Both the position numbers and the translations under genes were made by a program. A stretch of DNA of 64,000 nucleotides from the NCBI RefSeq assembly GCF_003113895.1, contig NZ_BDUD01000001.1, positions 5,905,512-5,969,511 on the forward strand, given 5' to 3'. Below are positions 8,436 to 18,432 of the stretch, in pieces. Numbering within the stretch: position 1 is the first letter of the stretch; each line of letters opens with the position of its first letter. The notes beneath the pieces are model-generated. The model had not been told where the DNA came from and ran no database searches. It saw only the letters and a program-made list of their open reading frames with translations. This DNA comes from Nostoc commune NIES-4072. Lineage in GTDB: Bacteria > Cyanobacteriota > Cyanobacteriia > Cyanobacteriales > Nostocaceae.

Positions 8436-9431
8436 TTAAAAATACCGACGACGAGCGGAATGTCGCAAATAGCGATAAATGACCCAAGCTAAAACTCCGA
8501 AAAAGAAATTTAGTGAAAAGCGACTAATTATAAACCACAAAATATCAGCATCAAAAAGCTTCGACGGACTCAAGGGACTAAGAATCCTGGCTAAAAGAAA
8601 CAGCCCAAAAATAGCATTTCCACCCATTACGAGGGCAAACAGCACTAAACTCCTCTGCCAGTAACGGTGTTGGGATGTATGGCCTGAAATCAGGGTAATG
8701 GCGGCTTTGCCTTGCACTTTTCGCAGTAATTGTTCTAGTCGCCAAAACATCCACAAGAGAAATGGGAATAAACCATAACTCAGGAAACTTAAAGGTAGTG
8801 AGTAACGCCAAGCACTTGATAAGACATTAACTAGGGCATGGCAGATTACAGAATTTAGCCAAGCCCTAAAAATGAACTTTTTGTCTCGATTTAAGCGAGT
8901 GTTGGAGGAAATATAGATTCCTAAAGCATATCCCCAAGGTGCAGAGAACATGGCGTGGACTGGCATACCAATTATACGGTCTAGGATTGATGCTGTATCG
9001 TGGAAAAGGTAAATCCAATTCTCTTCGGCAGTGAATCCAAGGGCAACGGCTATGGTGAAGAGGAAAACGGTAGATGCAAATAATCGATACTTGCGTTGCA
9101 GATAGTAGGTTGGGACAACAACCGCTACAAACTTGCAGCCTTCTTCAATTGGGCCTACTTCTACAAGCTGCCGCAACGCTATTCCAGGAAGCGTAGACGC
9201 GCACCGATTTGTCGGCAGACATAGCTTAATCTGATGCCAGTGTATAACCCTGTTGACTACAATTTCAAAAATCCATTCGAGGCTAAGGGCTAAGATACCA
9301 GAGATTGCGCCGATGATAAAAAACATCAGCAACTTTAACAAAGGTGGGGCAAATGGCACTCGCCAGTAGTAGTAGCCTAGCAGCAACAAAGGTGGTATTG
9401 CTGCCCAAAGCATTAAAGAAAAATCAACCAC
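8436..9431 (-). CDS. PrsW family intramembrane metalloprotease
   Basis: A 331-residue multi-spanning membrane protein with about eight hydrophobic segments. The PrsW metal motifs are present in order: GPIEEGCKF (EExxK), FTAEENWIY, PVHAMFSAPWGYALG and ICHALVNVL. PrsW-type enzymes are glutamic/zinc-dependent membrane proteases; in Bacillus PrsW cleaves an anti-sigma factor. A Cys/Pro-rich stretch just before GPIEE (TNRCASTLPGIA) contains GCGTAGACGCG-like DNA typical of dispersed Nostoc repeats and may be a small insertion. Its start overlaps the stop of the methyltransferase gene by 8 bases, so the two are probably co-expressed. Confidence 0.85.
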   Translation of the reverse strand: MVDFSLMLWAAIPPLLLLGYYYWRVPFAPPLLKLLMFFIIGAISGILALSLEWIFEIVVNRVIHWHQIKLCLPTNRCASTLPGIALRQLVEVGPIEEGCKFVAVVVPTYYLQRKYRLFASTVFLFTIAVALGFTAEENWIYLFHDTASILDRIIGMPVHAMFSAPWGYALGIYISSNTRLNRDKKFIFRAWLNSVICHALVNVLSSAWRYSLPLSFLSYGLFPFLLWMFWRLEQLLRKVQGKAAITLISGHTSQHRYWQRSLVLFALVMGGNAIFGLFLLARILSPLSPSKLFDADILWFIISRFSLNFFFGVLAWVIYRYLRHSARRRYF

Positions 9432-10344
9432 TCACCTGAGCGATCGCTGTGCGGTGACGGTGTGTATTGTTAGTGATAGTGGGAGTTTGGAAACCCGCCT
9501 CAACAATAGCTTGCTCAATGTTCAAAGCGAAATATTCATCTAAATACGGTTCTGTACTTTTGAGCAAAGTCAAAATGTAGGCTGGCATTTTTTTGTAAAC
9601 TTCAGATTTTGGATTCATATCCATGATTGCCAAGTAGCCACCCGGACGCAGCAAGCGCCGCATTTCAGCTAAAATCTGTCGGGTTGCCGATTGTGGTAAT
9701 TCGTGGCACATTAGGAAAATGGAAACTAAATCAAAAGAGGCGTCAGCTAGCCCGGTAGATTCCGCTTGGGCATGAAGCCAGTTTATTTTAGCTTGACGTT
9801 GCCCAGCACGGTAATTGGCAACGGCTAAGAAGTAGGGAGATAAGTCCAAGCCTGTAATTTTGGCATGGGGATAAATTTCTTGCATGGTAAATGTACTCAA
9901 ACCCACACCACAAGCTACATCGAGGATGTCTTGGGGTTGATTGGGGATTTGCACTTTGAGGATATCGTGGTAACTTTGGCGGAGTTTAGCATCTCCTTCT
10001 GCTCCAGCATCTTGCCAAATTCCAGCATGGACAGTACGGGCAGCAACTTCTAGCTCACAAGCGGCTTTCCAACTTAGGTTTCCACCTTCATAGGCATGGA
10101 ATGACCGCAAATAGTATTCTGGGTAGGAAAGCTGAGGATTTTCTACTTGAGCTAGATCAGCCTTCCAATCACGCGCTTGTAGTGTTTCGACTTCCTGCGT
10201 CCAAGGTACGCCAATTCTTTCGGCACGTTTAATCATCATTTGTCTAGCTTGATGTTTGGCTAGGTCGGCTAAAGGTTTGATTGCCAGTACGCCATTTACC
10301 AAACGGGAAGCGAAACCAGGATTAGTGTTTACAGCAACGGTCAT
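9424..10344 (-). CDS. Class I SAM-dependent methyltransferase
   Basis: A 306-residue protein with a Rossmann methyltransferase core at about 135-260: ILDVACGVGLSTF (motif I, SAM glycine loop), ITGLDLSPYFL (acidic motif II), LVSIFLMCHELP and LLRPGGYLAIMDMNP (post-I and III). The 130-residue N-terminal extension is not recognised. The substrate cannot be inferred; the PGGYLAIMDMNP pattern resembles UbiE- or small-molecule-type enzymes. Its 3' end overlaps the PrsW gene by 8 bases, indicating translational coupling. Confidence 0.85.
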   Translation of the reverse strand: MTVAVNTNPGFASRLVNGVLAIKPLADLAKHQARQMMIKRAERIGVPWTQEVETLQARDWKADLAQVENPQLSYPEYYLRSFHAYEGGNLSWKAACELEVAARTVHAGIWQDAGAEGDAKLRQSYHDILKVQIPNQPQDILDVACGVGLSTFTMQEIYPHAKITGLDLSPYFLAVANYRAGQRQAKINWLHAQAESTGLADASFDLVSIFLMCHELPQSATRQILAEMRRLLRPGGYLAIMDMNPKSEVYKKMPAYILTLLKSTEPYLDEYFALNIEQAIVEAGFQTPTITNNTHRHRTAIAQVSG

Positions 10345-10424
10345 AAATCAGTTTGCATTTAACAGCTTTTTCTACTTATGACATACTTGTTGGACGCCAG
10401 TCTAGAAGCAAGTTGAATTGTGTA

Positions 10425-10499
10425 AGTGGGAGTGGGGAGTGGGGAGTGGGGAGATGAGGGAGAAATAACTCATGCCCAATGCCCAATGCCCCATACCCT
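10425..10499. repeat. STRR tandem repeats
   Basis: Tandem AGTGGGG units (10425-10453) and ATGCCCA units (10470-10494) fill the gap between two minus-strand genes and abut the stop codon of the DUF3352 gene. Confidence 0.85.
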
Positions 10500-12177
10500 A
10501 CTTTGCACTAGGCTTGAGAGCTAACAACATCTCCAATTGACTGGTAGATTTATCAGGGCTATTAGCGGTAAAACCAAGACCACGAATGGAATTCAAGATG
10601 GTGATAGCATTGGCGTCAGATAAGATTAAACTCTTAATCAAGGGCACAGTTTGAGTTTTGTCCATATCCAGGTAGAAATAGCCGCCGTTGGGCTTTTGCA
10701 AAGAACCTGTAACGGCTTTGAAGGTATCGCTATTGTCAAGAGATGGATTTTTACGATCGCCGATCGCTTCAGCAATTGGCCCACCAAGAGCCACAAATAC
10801 AGTGTCTTGATCGAGCCAACCATGTGACAATAAAGCCCCCTGTCTGGGGATTTGCCATTCCGTTACGTCTTTCCCACCAATATTTCTATTGGCGACGTTG
10901 ATTTGTTGGGTTTTGGCAAGGGTATCCAATTTCGTTAAGGTGGCTTCGGCAGTTTTGCGATCGCTAGTATCAAATACTAAAGCACCTCCAAAACCAACAT
11001 TTGCTAATACCCCTTGATTAGATGGAATCGCACCGATGGCAAATTCCCCATTCATCCAGCCAAAAATATCTTTATCCAGGTCAATATTGACAAATTTCAA
11101 TTGTCCTCGCACCTGTTCAAGACCTTGTTTCATTTCTGGATAATTTTTTGACTCTTCTACTAGTGTTTCCCAACCACGGCTGATACCATTTCCGCTAATT
11201 AGAGCAAAAGTACCAGTAGGAAATTGCCCGACTATATTTCCCGGACTTGATTGATACTGAAATTTATTGAGTTGCGGATCTAAATTAGCGATCGCTTTTA
11301 CCCGCACTCCCGCATCATCAACACCAATACCTGCCACCACAGATTTTATCTGCTTAAGCTGCGCCAGAGCTTGTGGAGGTAACTGCTTTGCCTGCGGGCT
11401 TCCGGCTGCTAATTGCTGTACCATGCCAGCATAGTCTGGTACATAAATTTGGGCGAGGCTGTTTTTGACATCCACTCCTTTGTTGAGAATACTGCTTGCA
11501 CCATCTTTACTGGCAAAAGAAGACTCTCCTTTAAAGGTGTCAATTGCTTTTTCTACAGCTTGCTTTTCGGGTGCTAATACTAAGTGACTATTATTTAAAA
11601 CTACGCTATATGTCGGCTTGCTATTTTCTGTAGTTTCTATAATTTTTTGACCTTTATAGTCAGATTCCTGAAATTTAACTCCTTTTTGTGACTTTAATTT
11701 GTTAGCAAAATTCAAAGCGCTGAGTTTGTCCTTGATTCCCACTATTATCAAGATATTTGATTCCTGCTGTACATTGATTGGCCCATTAGGTGCTTGAAAA
11801 GGTGCTTTCAACTGCGCTGCTTTAACAGGATTAGGTGGTAATACAGCAATCATTACACCACCAGCCCAAGGCTTTATGTCTTTTTCATAAGAAACGTTAC
11901 TGTCACTGAACACTTGCTTATTGAAATTTTCCAGACCTTTTGCCACTAATTTTTGTGCTTCTGGAGTGCCAAACTGCTGTAACTTTGCCCAGGCTTGAGA
12001 GTCAGTAGTAATATAAGTTGCCATCAATGCTGTTGAAGGTACTACTTTAGCGCTGCCTAGAGCGTCTGAACTAGCTCCTGATGGGGCTTTAAAATACATA
12101 TAAGCTGCTATACCTCCTGCGGCAAGTACAGCAGCACCAACAGCAGGAATGAGAAATTTGGATTTACTTTCAGGCAT
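10498..12177 (-). CDS. DUF3352 domain-containing membrane-anchored protein
   Basis: A 559-residue protein. A short N-terminal basic stretch and one hydrophobic segment (about 8-30) suggest an uncleaved membrane anchor. The rest is a large soluble domain rich in charged and small residues, with stretches such as PSTALMATYITTD and KPWAGGVMIAVLP that I associate with the cyanobacterial DUF3352 family. Function is unknown; no catalytic motif is visible. Likely located in the periplasm or at the thylakoid/plasma membrane surface. It stands alone, with STRRs at the 3' side and a 650-base gap upstream. Confidence 0.75.
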   Translation of the reverse strand: MPESKSKFLIPAVGAAVLAAGGIAAYMYFKAPSGASSDALGSAKVVPSTALMATYITTDSQAWAKLQQFGTPEAQKLVAKGLENFNKQVFSDSNVSYEKDIKPWAGGVMIAVLPPNPVKAAQLKAPFQAPNGPINVQQESNILIIVGIKDKLSALNFANKLKSQKGVKFQESDYKGQKIIETTENSKPTYSVVLNNSHLVLAPEKQAVEKAIDTFKGESSFASKDGASSILNKGVDVKNSLAQIYVPDYAGMVQQLAAGSPQAKQLPPQALAQLKQIKSVVAGIGVDDAGVRVKAIANLDPQLNKFQYQSSPGNIVGQFPTGTFALISGNGISRGWETLVEESKNYPEMKQGLEQVRGQLKFVNIDLDKDIFGWMNGEFAIGAIPSNQGVLANVGFGGALVFDTSDRKTAEATLTKLDTLAKTQQINVANRNIGGKDVTEWQIPRQGALLSHGWLDQDTVFVALGGPIAEAIGDRKNPSLDNSDTFKAVTGSLQKPNGGYFYLDMDKTQTVPLIKSLILSDANAITILNSIRGLGFTANSPDKSTSQLEMLLALKPSAK

Positions 12178-12835
12178 TTTGTTATCCTCTTTTGCTCAGA
12201 TTGTCACCGAGATTTATACAAGTGTCACTGTAGAGTTTTCGGATTTATTAATAATTTCCACTCATTGATCGGTATTTACTGATAAAATTAGTAGTCCTAT
12301 AAGCTAGCAGTCTAAAATAATTACTCTAAAAAATACTTCCACGAGATGGGGAGCGAATCGGCAAATGATATGCTGTTCATTTCAAACAAAATAGCCTCCT
12401 CAACAGAGGCAAGCTATCCTAAGTTATAGGACTCCTGTCTGATTTGTAAGCAAAATTTCAGATAAAACCCTGATAAACGAGCTTTTCAGTCTCAGTATGT
12501 TTTCAAAAATCAAATCGGAGTCCTATATAAGAATAATTAGGAGTGTTTGTACTTAATAACAAGTTATCGAGGTGCAAGAGACTCTTGACTCGATGACAAA
12601 AAAGTGCAAAACATCAGTAAAAGTAAATGCGGGAGGGATATGGAAAAAATTCCCAAGATCGCCAGCCGACCTTCGGAAATTCGGGTGAGATTAATTTTAA
12701 TCCCCCAATCCCAAAAGGGAATTCTCACCTCCATAACGCCCTGTTGATTTGGGAAATATATTTAGACACCGCTATTTTGCTTAACTACGTCCAGCCAAGC
12801 CAGACTTTTCAGGATTACAAGGTCAGTAAGGATCA
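12178..12835. other. Intergenic gap with one MITE-like element
   Basis: About 660 bases between the divergent DUF3352 and aminopeptidase genes. It contains the inverted-repeat element at 12426-12526 and presumably both promoters. A 102-codon frame at 12627-12935 runs into the aminopeptidase in another frame and is not believed. Confidence 0.6.
12426..12526. repeat. MITE-like element, family A, complete copy
   Basis: Terminal inverted repeats ATAGGACTCC...GATTTG (12426-12446) and CAAATCGGAGTCCTAT (12511-12526) bound a 101-bp element with no coding capacity. The right half (CTTTTCAGT ... TTTTCAAAAATCAAAT) recurs at 36632-36677 and, inverted and broken, at 37521-37547. Confidence 0.65.
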
Positions 12836-15478
12836 ATGTCGAAGTCTTATTTTGATACAGATAATAACGTACACAAACCTTTTGAGTTACCGGGAGCAAG
12901 ACCACACTACAACCCCGATCGCCCCGGACAGGTAGAGCATATTTTTCTCGATCTTAGCTTGGATATCCCAAAGCTTTCCTATCAGGGCACTTGTAGCATT
13001 CGTCTCTTACCAATTCGTAATGGCATTGACCGTTTGACTTTGGATGCTGTCAACCTAAATATCGAGTCTGTGCAAGTGGACGAGGTGCCACAAAATTTTG
13101 ACTACGACGGGGAACAGCTTTCCATCCAACTTGCTGAAGTGACCCAAATTGGTAAACGCTTGCTGATTGCGATCGCCTATTCAGTGGCAAAACCGCAACG
13201 CGGTCTTTACTTTATTCAACCAGACAAGCACTACCCAAACAAGCCAACTCAAGTTTGGACTCAAGGAGAAGACGAAGACTCTCGCTTTTGGTTCCCCTGC
13301 TTTGACTACCCAGGACAATTGTCTACTTCAGAAATTCGGGTTCGTGTCCCCAACCCTCTGGTGGCAATTTCCAACGGCGAATTGATTAATACCACAGAAG
13401 ATGGTGATTACAAAATCTACCATTGGTCACAGCAACAAGTTCATCCCACCTACTTGATGACTTTAGCAGTAGGTGACTTTGCCGAAATTCAGGATGAGTG
13501 GAATAGTAAAGCAGTTACCTACTACGTAGAAAAGGGACGGGAGGAAGATGCTAAACGTAGCATGGGCAAAACTCCCCGCATGATTGAATTTTTGAGCCAA
13601 AAGTATGGATATCCATACCCTTTTCCGAAATACGCCCAGGTTTGCGTCGATGACTTCATCTTTGGCGGGATGGAAAATACTTCCACAACACTGTTAACAG
13701 ATAGATGCTTGCTAGATGAACGCGCTGCTTTAGATAACCGCAATACTGAAAGTTTAGTCGTCCACGAACTCGCGCACCAGTGGTTTGGTGATTTGGTGGT
13801 GATTAAGCATTGGTCTCATGCTTGGATTAAGGAAGGCATGGCTTCCTATTCTGAGGTGATGTGGACAGAACAGGAATATAGTCTCGAAGAAGCAGCTTAC
13901 TATCGTTTATTAGAAGCTCGTCGTTACTTAAGTGAAGATAGCAGTCGCTATCGTCGCCCAATGGTAACACATGTTTACCGGGAAGCTATTGAGCTTTACG
14001 ATCGCCACATTTACGAAAAAGGATCTTGTGTTTATCACATGATTCGGGCCCAATTAGGAGATGAGTTGTTTTGGCAGGCTATCCAAACATTTGTTCAAGA
14101 TAATGCCCACAAAACTGTAGAAACAGTAGACTTACTCAGGGCGATTGAAAAGGCTACCGGACATAATCTTTTATTCCTCTTTGACCAATATGTTTTTCGT
14201 GGTGGTCATCCTGATTTTAAAGTCGCTTACTCTTGGGATGGGGATGCTAAATTAGCAAAAATTACGGTAACTCAAACCCAAGCTGCTGAAGGTCAAAATG
14301 GCAGTAAGGATTTGTTTGATTTAAAAATACCTATTGGTTTTGGCAATACCCAACAAGGAGAAGTTAGGAGTGAGGAGTTAGGAGTTAAAAATAATTCCAA
14401 ACTTCAAACTCATAACTCACAACTAAAAACTTTTGTAGTGCGGGTAAATGAGCGTGAACAAAGCTTCTACTTTCCCCTAGAAAATAAGCCTCAATTTATT
14501 AGCTTTGATGTTGGAAATAATTATTTGAAAACAGTAGCATTAGAGTATCCAATATCAGAGTTAAAAGCACAGTTAGAATTTGATCCCGACCCGATTTCAC
14601 GTATTTATGCAGCAGCAGCTTTGACGAAAAAAGGTGGATTAGAAGCTACTATTGCACTATCTACATCGCTGAAAAATGACCCATTGTGGGGTGTGCGTGT
14701 GGAAGCGGCGAAACAACTAGCGCAAATTAATTTAGACCAAGCCTTTGATGGCTTAGTTGTTGGGTTAAAAGATAAAAATGCTTACGTGCGACGAGCTGTA
14801 GTGGAAGCACTTGCTCAAATCAAAACTGCTGAAAGCTATAAAGCTGTGAGAGGGTTAGTACAAAAGGGCGATCCTAGCTATTATGTGGAAGCAGCAGCTT
14901 CTCGTGTGATCGGGGCGATCGCTTCTGCAAACTTGGAAGAAAAGCCCAAGGAAGATAAAGTATTAAAGCTGCTGAAATCCGTTTTAGAAGAAAAGGCGGG
15001 TTGGAATGAAGTCGTGCGGAGTGGTGCAGTTGCGGGTTTAGCTGAATTCAAAACTTCGGAAGCAGCTTTAAATTTGCTAATCGAATACACCAAACTCGGT
15101 GTACCACAACCCTTACGTTTAGCCACAATTCGCGCTTTAGGAAAGATTTCTGTAGGTCAAAGTCCGGTTAATTTAGAGCGTATTTTAGAAAAATTAACAG
15201 AACTAGCGAAAGAAACCTTCTTTTTAACGCAAGTGGCGGTAGCAGCAGCATTAGGACAAATGGAAACACCCAAAGCAGTGGGGATTTTGCGATCGCTAGT
15301 TGAACAAACAGCCGATGGGCGTGTACGTCGCTATGCTGAAGAAGAAATTTCTAAGGTGCAAAAGAATATTGGTTCAGAAAAAACCCTGCGTCAATTGCGT
15401 GAAGATTTTGACCAACTCAAACAACAAAATCAGGAATTGAGAAGCCGTTTAGAAAACTTGGAGGCAAAATCTAAATAG
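12836..15478 (+). CDS. M1 family aminopeptidase with C-terminal HEAT repeats
   Basis: An 880-residue metallopeptidase. The N-terminal beta domain is followed by GGMENTS (exopeptidase motif) and the gluzincin site HELAHQW, with H310, E311, H314 and the third ligand E333 (KEGMASY). A HEAT-like region (about 580-840) and a short coiled coil finish the protein. M1 enzymes remove N-terminal residues from peptides; the HEAT array may bind substrates or partners. Residues about 508-532 are encoded by an STRR run and look foreign to the fold. ATG 12836 has TAAGGA five bases upstream. Monocistronic. Confidence 0.92.
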   Translation: MSKSYFDTDNNVHKPFELPGARPHYNPDRPGQVEHIFLDLSLDIPKLSYQGTCSIRLLPIRNGIDRLTLDAVNLNIESVQVDEVPQNFDYDGEQLSIQLAEVTQIGKRLLIAIAYSVAKPQRGLYFIQPDKHYPNKPTQVWTQGEDEDSRFWFPCFDYPGQLSTSEIRVRVPNPLVAISNGELINTTEDGDYKIYHWSQQQVHPTYLMTLAVGDFAEIQDEWNSKAVTYYVEKGREEDAKRSMGKTPRMIEFLSQKYGYPYPFPKYAQVCVDDFIFGGMENTSTTLLTDRCLLDERAALDNRNTESLVVHELAHQWFGDLVVIKHWSHAWIKEGMASYSEVMWTEQEYSLEEAAYYRLLEARRYLSEDSSRYRRPMVTHVYREAIELYDRHIYEKGSCVYHMIRAQLGDELFWQAIQTFVQDNAHKTVETVDLLRAIEKATGHNLLFLFDQYVFRGGHPDFKVAYSWDGDAKLAKITVTQTQAAEGQNGSKDLFDLKIPIGFGNTQQGEVRSEELGVKNNSKLQTHNSQLKTFVVRVNEREQSFYFPLENKPQFISFDVGNNYLKTVALEYPISELKAQLEFDPDPISRIYAAAALTKKGGLEATIALSTSLKNDPLWGVRVEAAKQLAQINLDQAFDGLVVGLKDKNAYVRRAVVEALAQIKTAESYKAVRGLVQKGDPSYYVEAAASRVIGAIASANLEEKPKEDKVLKLLKSVLEEKAGWNEVVRSGAVAGLAEFKTSEAALNLLIEYTKLGVPQPLRLATIRALGKISVGQSPVNLERILEKLTELAKETFFLTQVAVAAALGQMETPKAVGILRSLVEQTADGRVRRYAEEEISKVQKNIGSEKTLRQLREDFDQLKQQNQELRSRLENLEAKSK
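14360..14431 (+). repeat. STRR run inserted in frame within the aminopeptidase gene
   Basis: GTTAGGAGT/GAGGAGTTAG-type heptamers followed by AACTCATAACTCACAACT: the same units and the same inverted arrangement found in nearby intergenic STRRs. They are read in frame as about 25 residues without a stop. Confidence 0.8.
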
Positions 15479-16619
15479 CATTGCACGATGTTTAAAAGTA
15501 GCTAATTGGTAATTGGTAAGTGTGGCATAATCACTACCAATTACCAAATTTATAGTATTTATAAATAATAATTCTGTTATGATTCGCGCGTTGGTTCTTC
15601 CACCTAATTATACTAATTTTAGTACTAGTACAGCACGGCGTAAATAGAGATACCATTCACAATCAAGGAAAAGCTGATAACACAAGCTTTTTGACTTTTG
15701 ACTTCCGCCTTGCGGTATTAGCTCTTTCAAGGTGACTGATGAAATCTCTTTTTTCTCTCTGCGCTCTTTAGTCTCTGCTATTAAAAAGTAATTAATTTAA
15801 CCTTATTAAGTATAGAGAACACAGAGTAAAAAGATAAATTTCTACCCACATTTTTGTAATAGTCAAAGTGTCGCGCTCATCCGATATACCGCCCAGAACT
15901 TAAGTTCTGGGCTGATAGCTAAAGTCCACTCAAGTGGACTGAAATTTTCCGTTTATATAGCTTTTCCTAATCAAGTGAGGTACATCAGAGCAAGCTCCTC
16001 GCTTGCTCTTAAAGAAGGTTGGGGGTGGGGTTTTATACCTACTCGACTGAGAACCGCTATAAAATAGCCTTCTGCATGGCTGAAAATTTTGTATTTACTC
16101 CTCTTGAGAAGACTTGAGCTATTAGCCTTGGAATTTATTCCGACGCGGGAATGGTAACGAAGATTAAACCAATTCGCAATTCGCAATGGGCTAACGCCCC
16201 GCTCCGCTAACGCAATTCGCAATTACGTTTTGTGACGGGGATTTAGACCCCGACACAAAACGTGCTGCCTATCTTGCTGGGGACTTAAACCCCCAAAGTT
16301 CGTTAAATCCAAGACAGTAATAGTACTACTATTCCATATAACTGTTGGTAAATAAAGTTACTTTTGATCCCGGTTTATTTAAATTTGAATAATCAGACAC
16401 AGGTAGATATTTATATTTTTATAAATAATAGTTAAGAAAAGATAAAATCCTCTGAAACCTTGATAATTAGTTGTAGTTTTATAAAGTATAATTAAGAAAA
16501 AGATAAACAAATCTTAGGCAGTAACATAAGCTAAAATCACCGCGAACCTTATCCCAAAAGGGTAAGAGTTCTAGTTGTTTTAGATAAAAGACTACCGCTA
16601 TCCTGAACTTGCAACTAAC
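15479..16619. other. Long repeat-rich intergenic region
   Basis: About 1.1 kb without a believable gene. It holds an STRR hairpin (15504-15548), a 22-bp perfect palindrome (15891-15912), hairpins at 15923-15940 and 15988-16008, part of a dispersed repeat shared with 41780-41908, AATTCGC-type heptamers (16169-16224), and a small hairpin CTTATCCC/GGGTAAG just before the AarF gene. Confidence 0.7.
15956..16036. repeat. Dispersed repeat, family B (copy 1)
   Basis: TATAGCTTTTC...TGAGGTACATCA...GGTTGGGGGTGGGG here matches the reverse complement of the middle of the element at 41780-41908. The internal part differs: here it is a GAGCAAGC/GCTTGCTC hairpin. Confidence 0.65.
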
Positions 16620-18404
16620 TTGTGGGTTAGGAGAAAAACAATCATTGTAAATTTTTCAGTTGAAGAGGCAAATAAAGGCGTGGGTCAGTATCAACCTGCT
16701 CTGCTAAAACTCTATAATCCAGAGGCGATCGCTCGCTACTATAGTTACCGTCCCTGGCTAGCGTGGGGGCGACTCCTGAGAATTATCTTCTCTTTTGCAG
16801 GATTTATACTCAGTCTCAAATGGGACGAATGGCAAGATAAAGTTGAGCAGAACAAGGGTAAACGAGCAATCCAGTTGCGAGAACTGCTCACCCGCCTCGG
16901 CCCGACTTTTATTAAAGTTGGTCAAGCCCTCTCTACCAGACCTGACCTAATACGTAAGGACTTTCTAGAAGAACTGATCAAGTTACAAGATCAGTTACCA
17001 CCTTTCGATAATGCGATCGCTTACAAAATTATCGAAACTGAACTAGACCGTCCCATTGATGAATGCTTTAGCGAACTGTCGCCTAGCCCAGTAGCAGCAG
17101 CTAGCTTGGGTCAAGTATATCGTGGTCGTCTAATTAGTGGCGAAGAAGTTGCAGTCAAGGTACAACGCCCCAACTTACGCCCAACTCTCACCCGTGACCT
17201 CTATTTATTGCGCTGGGGGGCGAGTTGGGTAGCTCCTTGGTTACCCCTCAATCTCGGTCACGACCTAACTTTAATCGTGGACGAGTTCGGCACAAAGTTA
17301 TTTGAAGAAATCGACTATATAAATGAAGGGCGCAACGCCGAAAAATTTGCTAGCAACTTCCGCAACGACCCCCAAGTTAAAGTTCCAGGAATTTATTGGC
17401 GTTATACTAATACCCACGTTTTAACCCTGGAATGGATTGATGGCTTCAAGTTGACAGATACTAAACGCATCAAGGAAGCAGGTTTAGATCCAGAAGCAAT
17501 CATCCAAATTGGCGTGACTTCAGGATTGCAACAGCTTTTAGAACACGGCTTCTTTCATGCTGACCCTCATCCCGGTAATTTATTTGCTGTACCCGATGGT
17601 CGGATGGCTTATATTGACTTCGGTATGATGGATCAGTTGGAGGAAACCACCAAAGAAACACTAGTGGATGCACTGGTGCATTTGGTGAATAAAGACTACA
17701 CCGACTTAGCCGAAGATTTTGTCAAATTAGGATTTCTGACTCCAGATACAAATATTTGTCCGATTGTGCCAGCATTAGAAGCGGTGCTAGGAAACGCCAT
17801 AGGCAAAAATGTCAAGGATTTTAACTTCAAAACTATTACCGATGAATTCTCGGAACTGATGTATGAATATCCTTTCCGAGTTCCGGCGAAGTTTGCTTTA
17901 ATTATTCGTTCCTTGGTGACTCAAGAAGGTATTGCCCTTAGCCTCAACCCGAATTTCAAAATTGTTGAGGTGGGTTATCCCTATATAGCACGACGCTTGC
18001 TGACAGGGGAATCGCCCGCATTACGGCGACGATTGTTGAATGTATTATTCAAAGATGGTAAATTTCAGTGGCAGCGATTAGAGAATTTGATTGCGATCGC
18101 TCGTACCGATAGCAGCTTTGATGTATTGCCTACAGCCCAGATGGGATTCCAATATTTAATGTCGGAAGAAGGCAAGTTTCTGCGGCGACAATTGGTGCTT
18201 GCTCTCACCGAAGATGACCGCTTGCACACCGAAGATGTCCAACGCCTGTGGAACCTAATTAAAGATGACTTAAAACCGGATCGTTTATTAAATGTAGCGA
18301 TCGGCATTTTAACAGACTTATCCAGGGAAGGCGCAGCTGCTATCCTGCCAAAAACTACATTCCTTACGCCTTTCGCTGGGAACCAGTCAACAAACAAAAA
18401 CTAA
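16620..18404 (+). CDS. AarF/ABC1/UbiB family kinase-like protein
   Basis: Up to 594 residues. UbiB-family motifs: KVGQALSTRPDL (KxGQ), AAASLGQVYRG (Ala-rich nucleotide loop), VAVKVQRP (invariant Lys), DYINEGRNAEKF, HADPHPGNLF (catalytic) and YIDFGMMD (metal-binding). These atypical kinases/ATPases support isoprenoid-quinone synthesis; cyanobacteria and plastids have several. The start is unclear: the frame opens at TTG 16620, but AGGAG at 16628-16632 precedes ATC/ATT codons at 16641/16644, and GTG 16680 has GAAGAGG upstream. Homology normally begins around GVGQYQPALLK, favouring one of the later starts. A small membrane protein follows after 28 bases. Confidence 0.9.
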   Translation: MWVRRKTIIVNFSVEEANKGVGQYQPALLKLYNPEAIARYYSYRPWLAWGRLLRIIFSFAGFILSLKWDEWQDKVEQNKGKRAIQLRELLTRLGPTFIKVGQALSTRPDLIRKDFLEELIKLQDQLPPFDNAIAYKIIETELDRPIDECFSELSPSPVAAASLGQVYRGRLISGEEVAVKVQRPNLRPTLTRDLYLLRWGASWVAPWLPLNLGHDLTLIVDEFGTKLFEEIDYINEGRNAEKFASNFRNDPQVKVPGIYWRYTNTHVLTLEWIDGFKLTDTKRIKEAGLDPEAIIQIGVTSGLQQLLEHGFFHADPHPGNLFAVPDGRMAYIDFGMMDQLEETTKETLVDALVHLVNKDYTDLAEDFVKLGFLTPDTNICPIVPALEAVLGNAIGKNVKDFNFKTITDEFSELMYEYPFRVPAKFALIIRSLVTQEGIALSLNPNFKIVEVGYPYIARRLLTGESPALRRRLLNVLFKDGKFQWQRLENLIAIARTDSSFDVLPTAQMGFQYLMSEEGKFLRRQLVLALTEDDRLHTEDVQRLWNLIKDDLKPDRLLNVAIGILTDLSREGAAAILPKTTFLTPFAGNQSTNKN

Positions 18405-18432
18405 AAATTTTTAATATAAATTAGGAGTTTTC

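Noticed and set aside
12627..12935. 102-codon ORF upstream of the aminopeptidase
   Set aside because: It overlaps the aminopeptidase start in another frame, and the amino acid composition looks random.
15971..16222. 83-codon minus-strand ORF
   Set aside because: It is built entirely from dispersed repeats and STRRs (family B piece and AATTCGC units).
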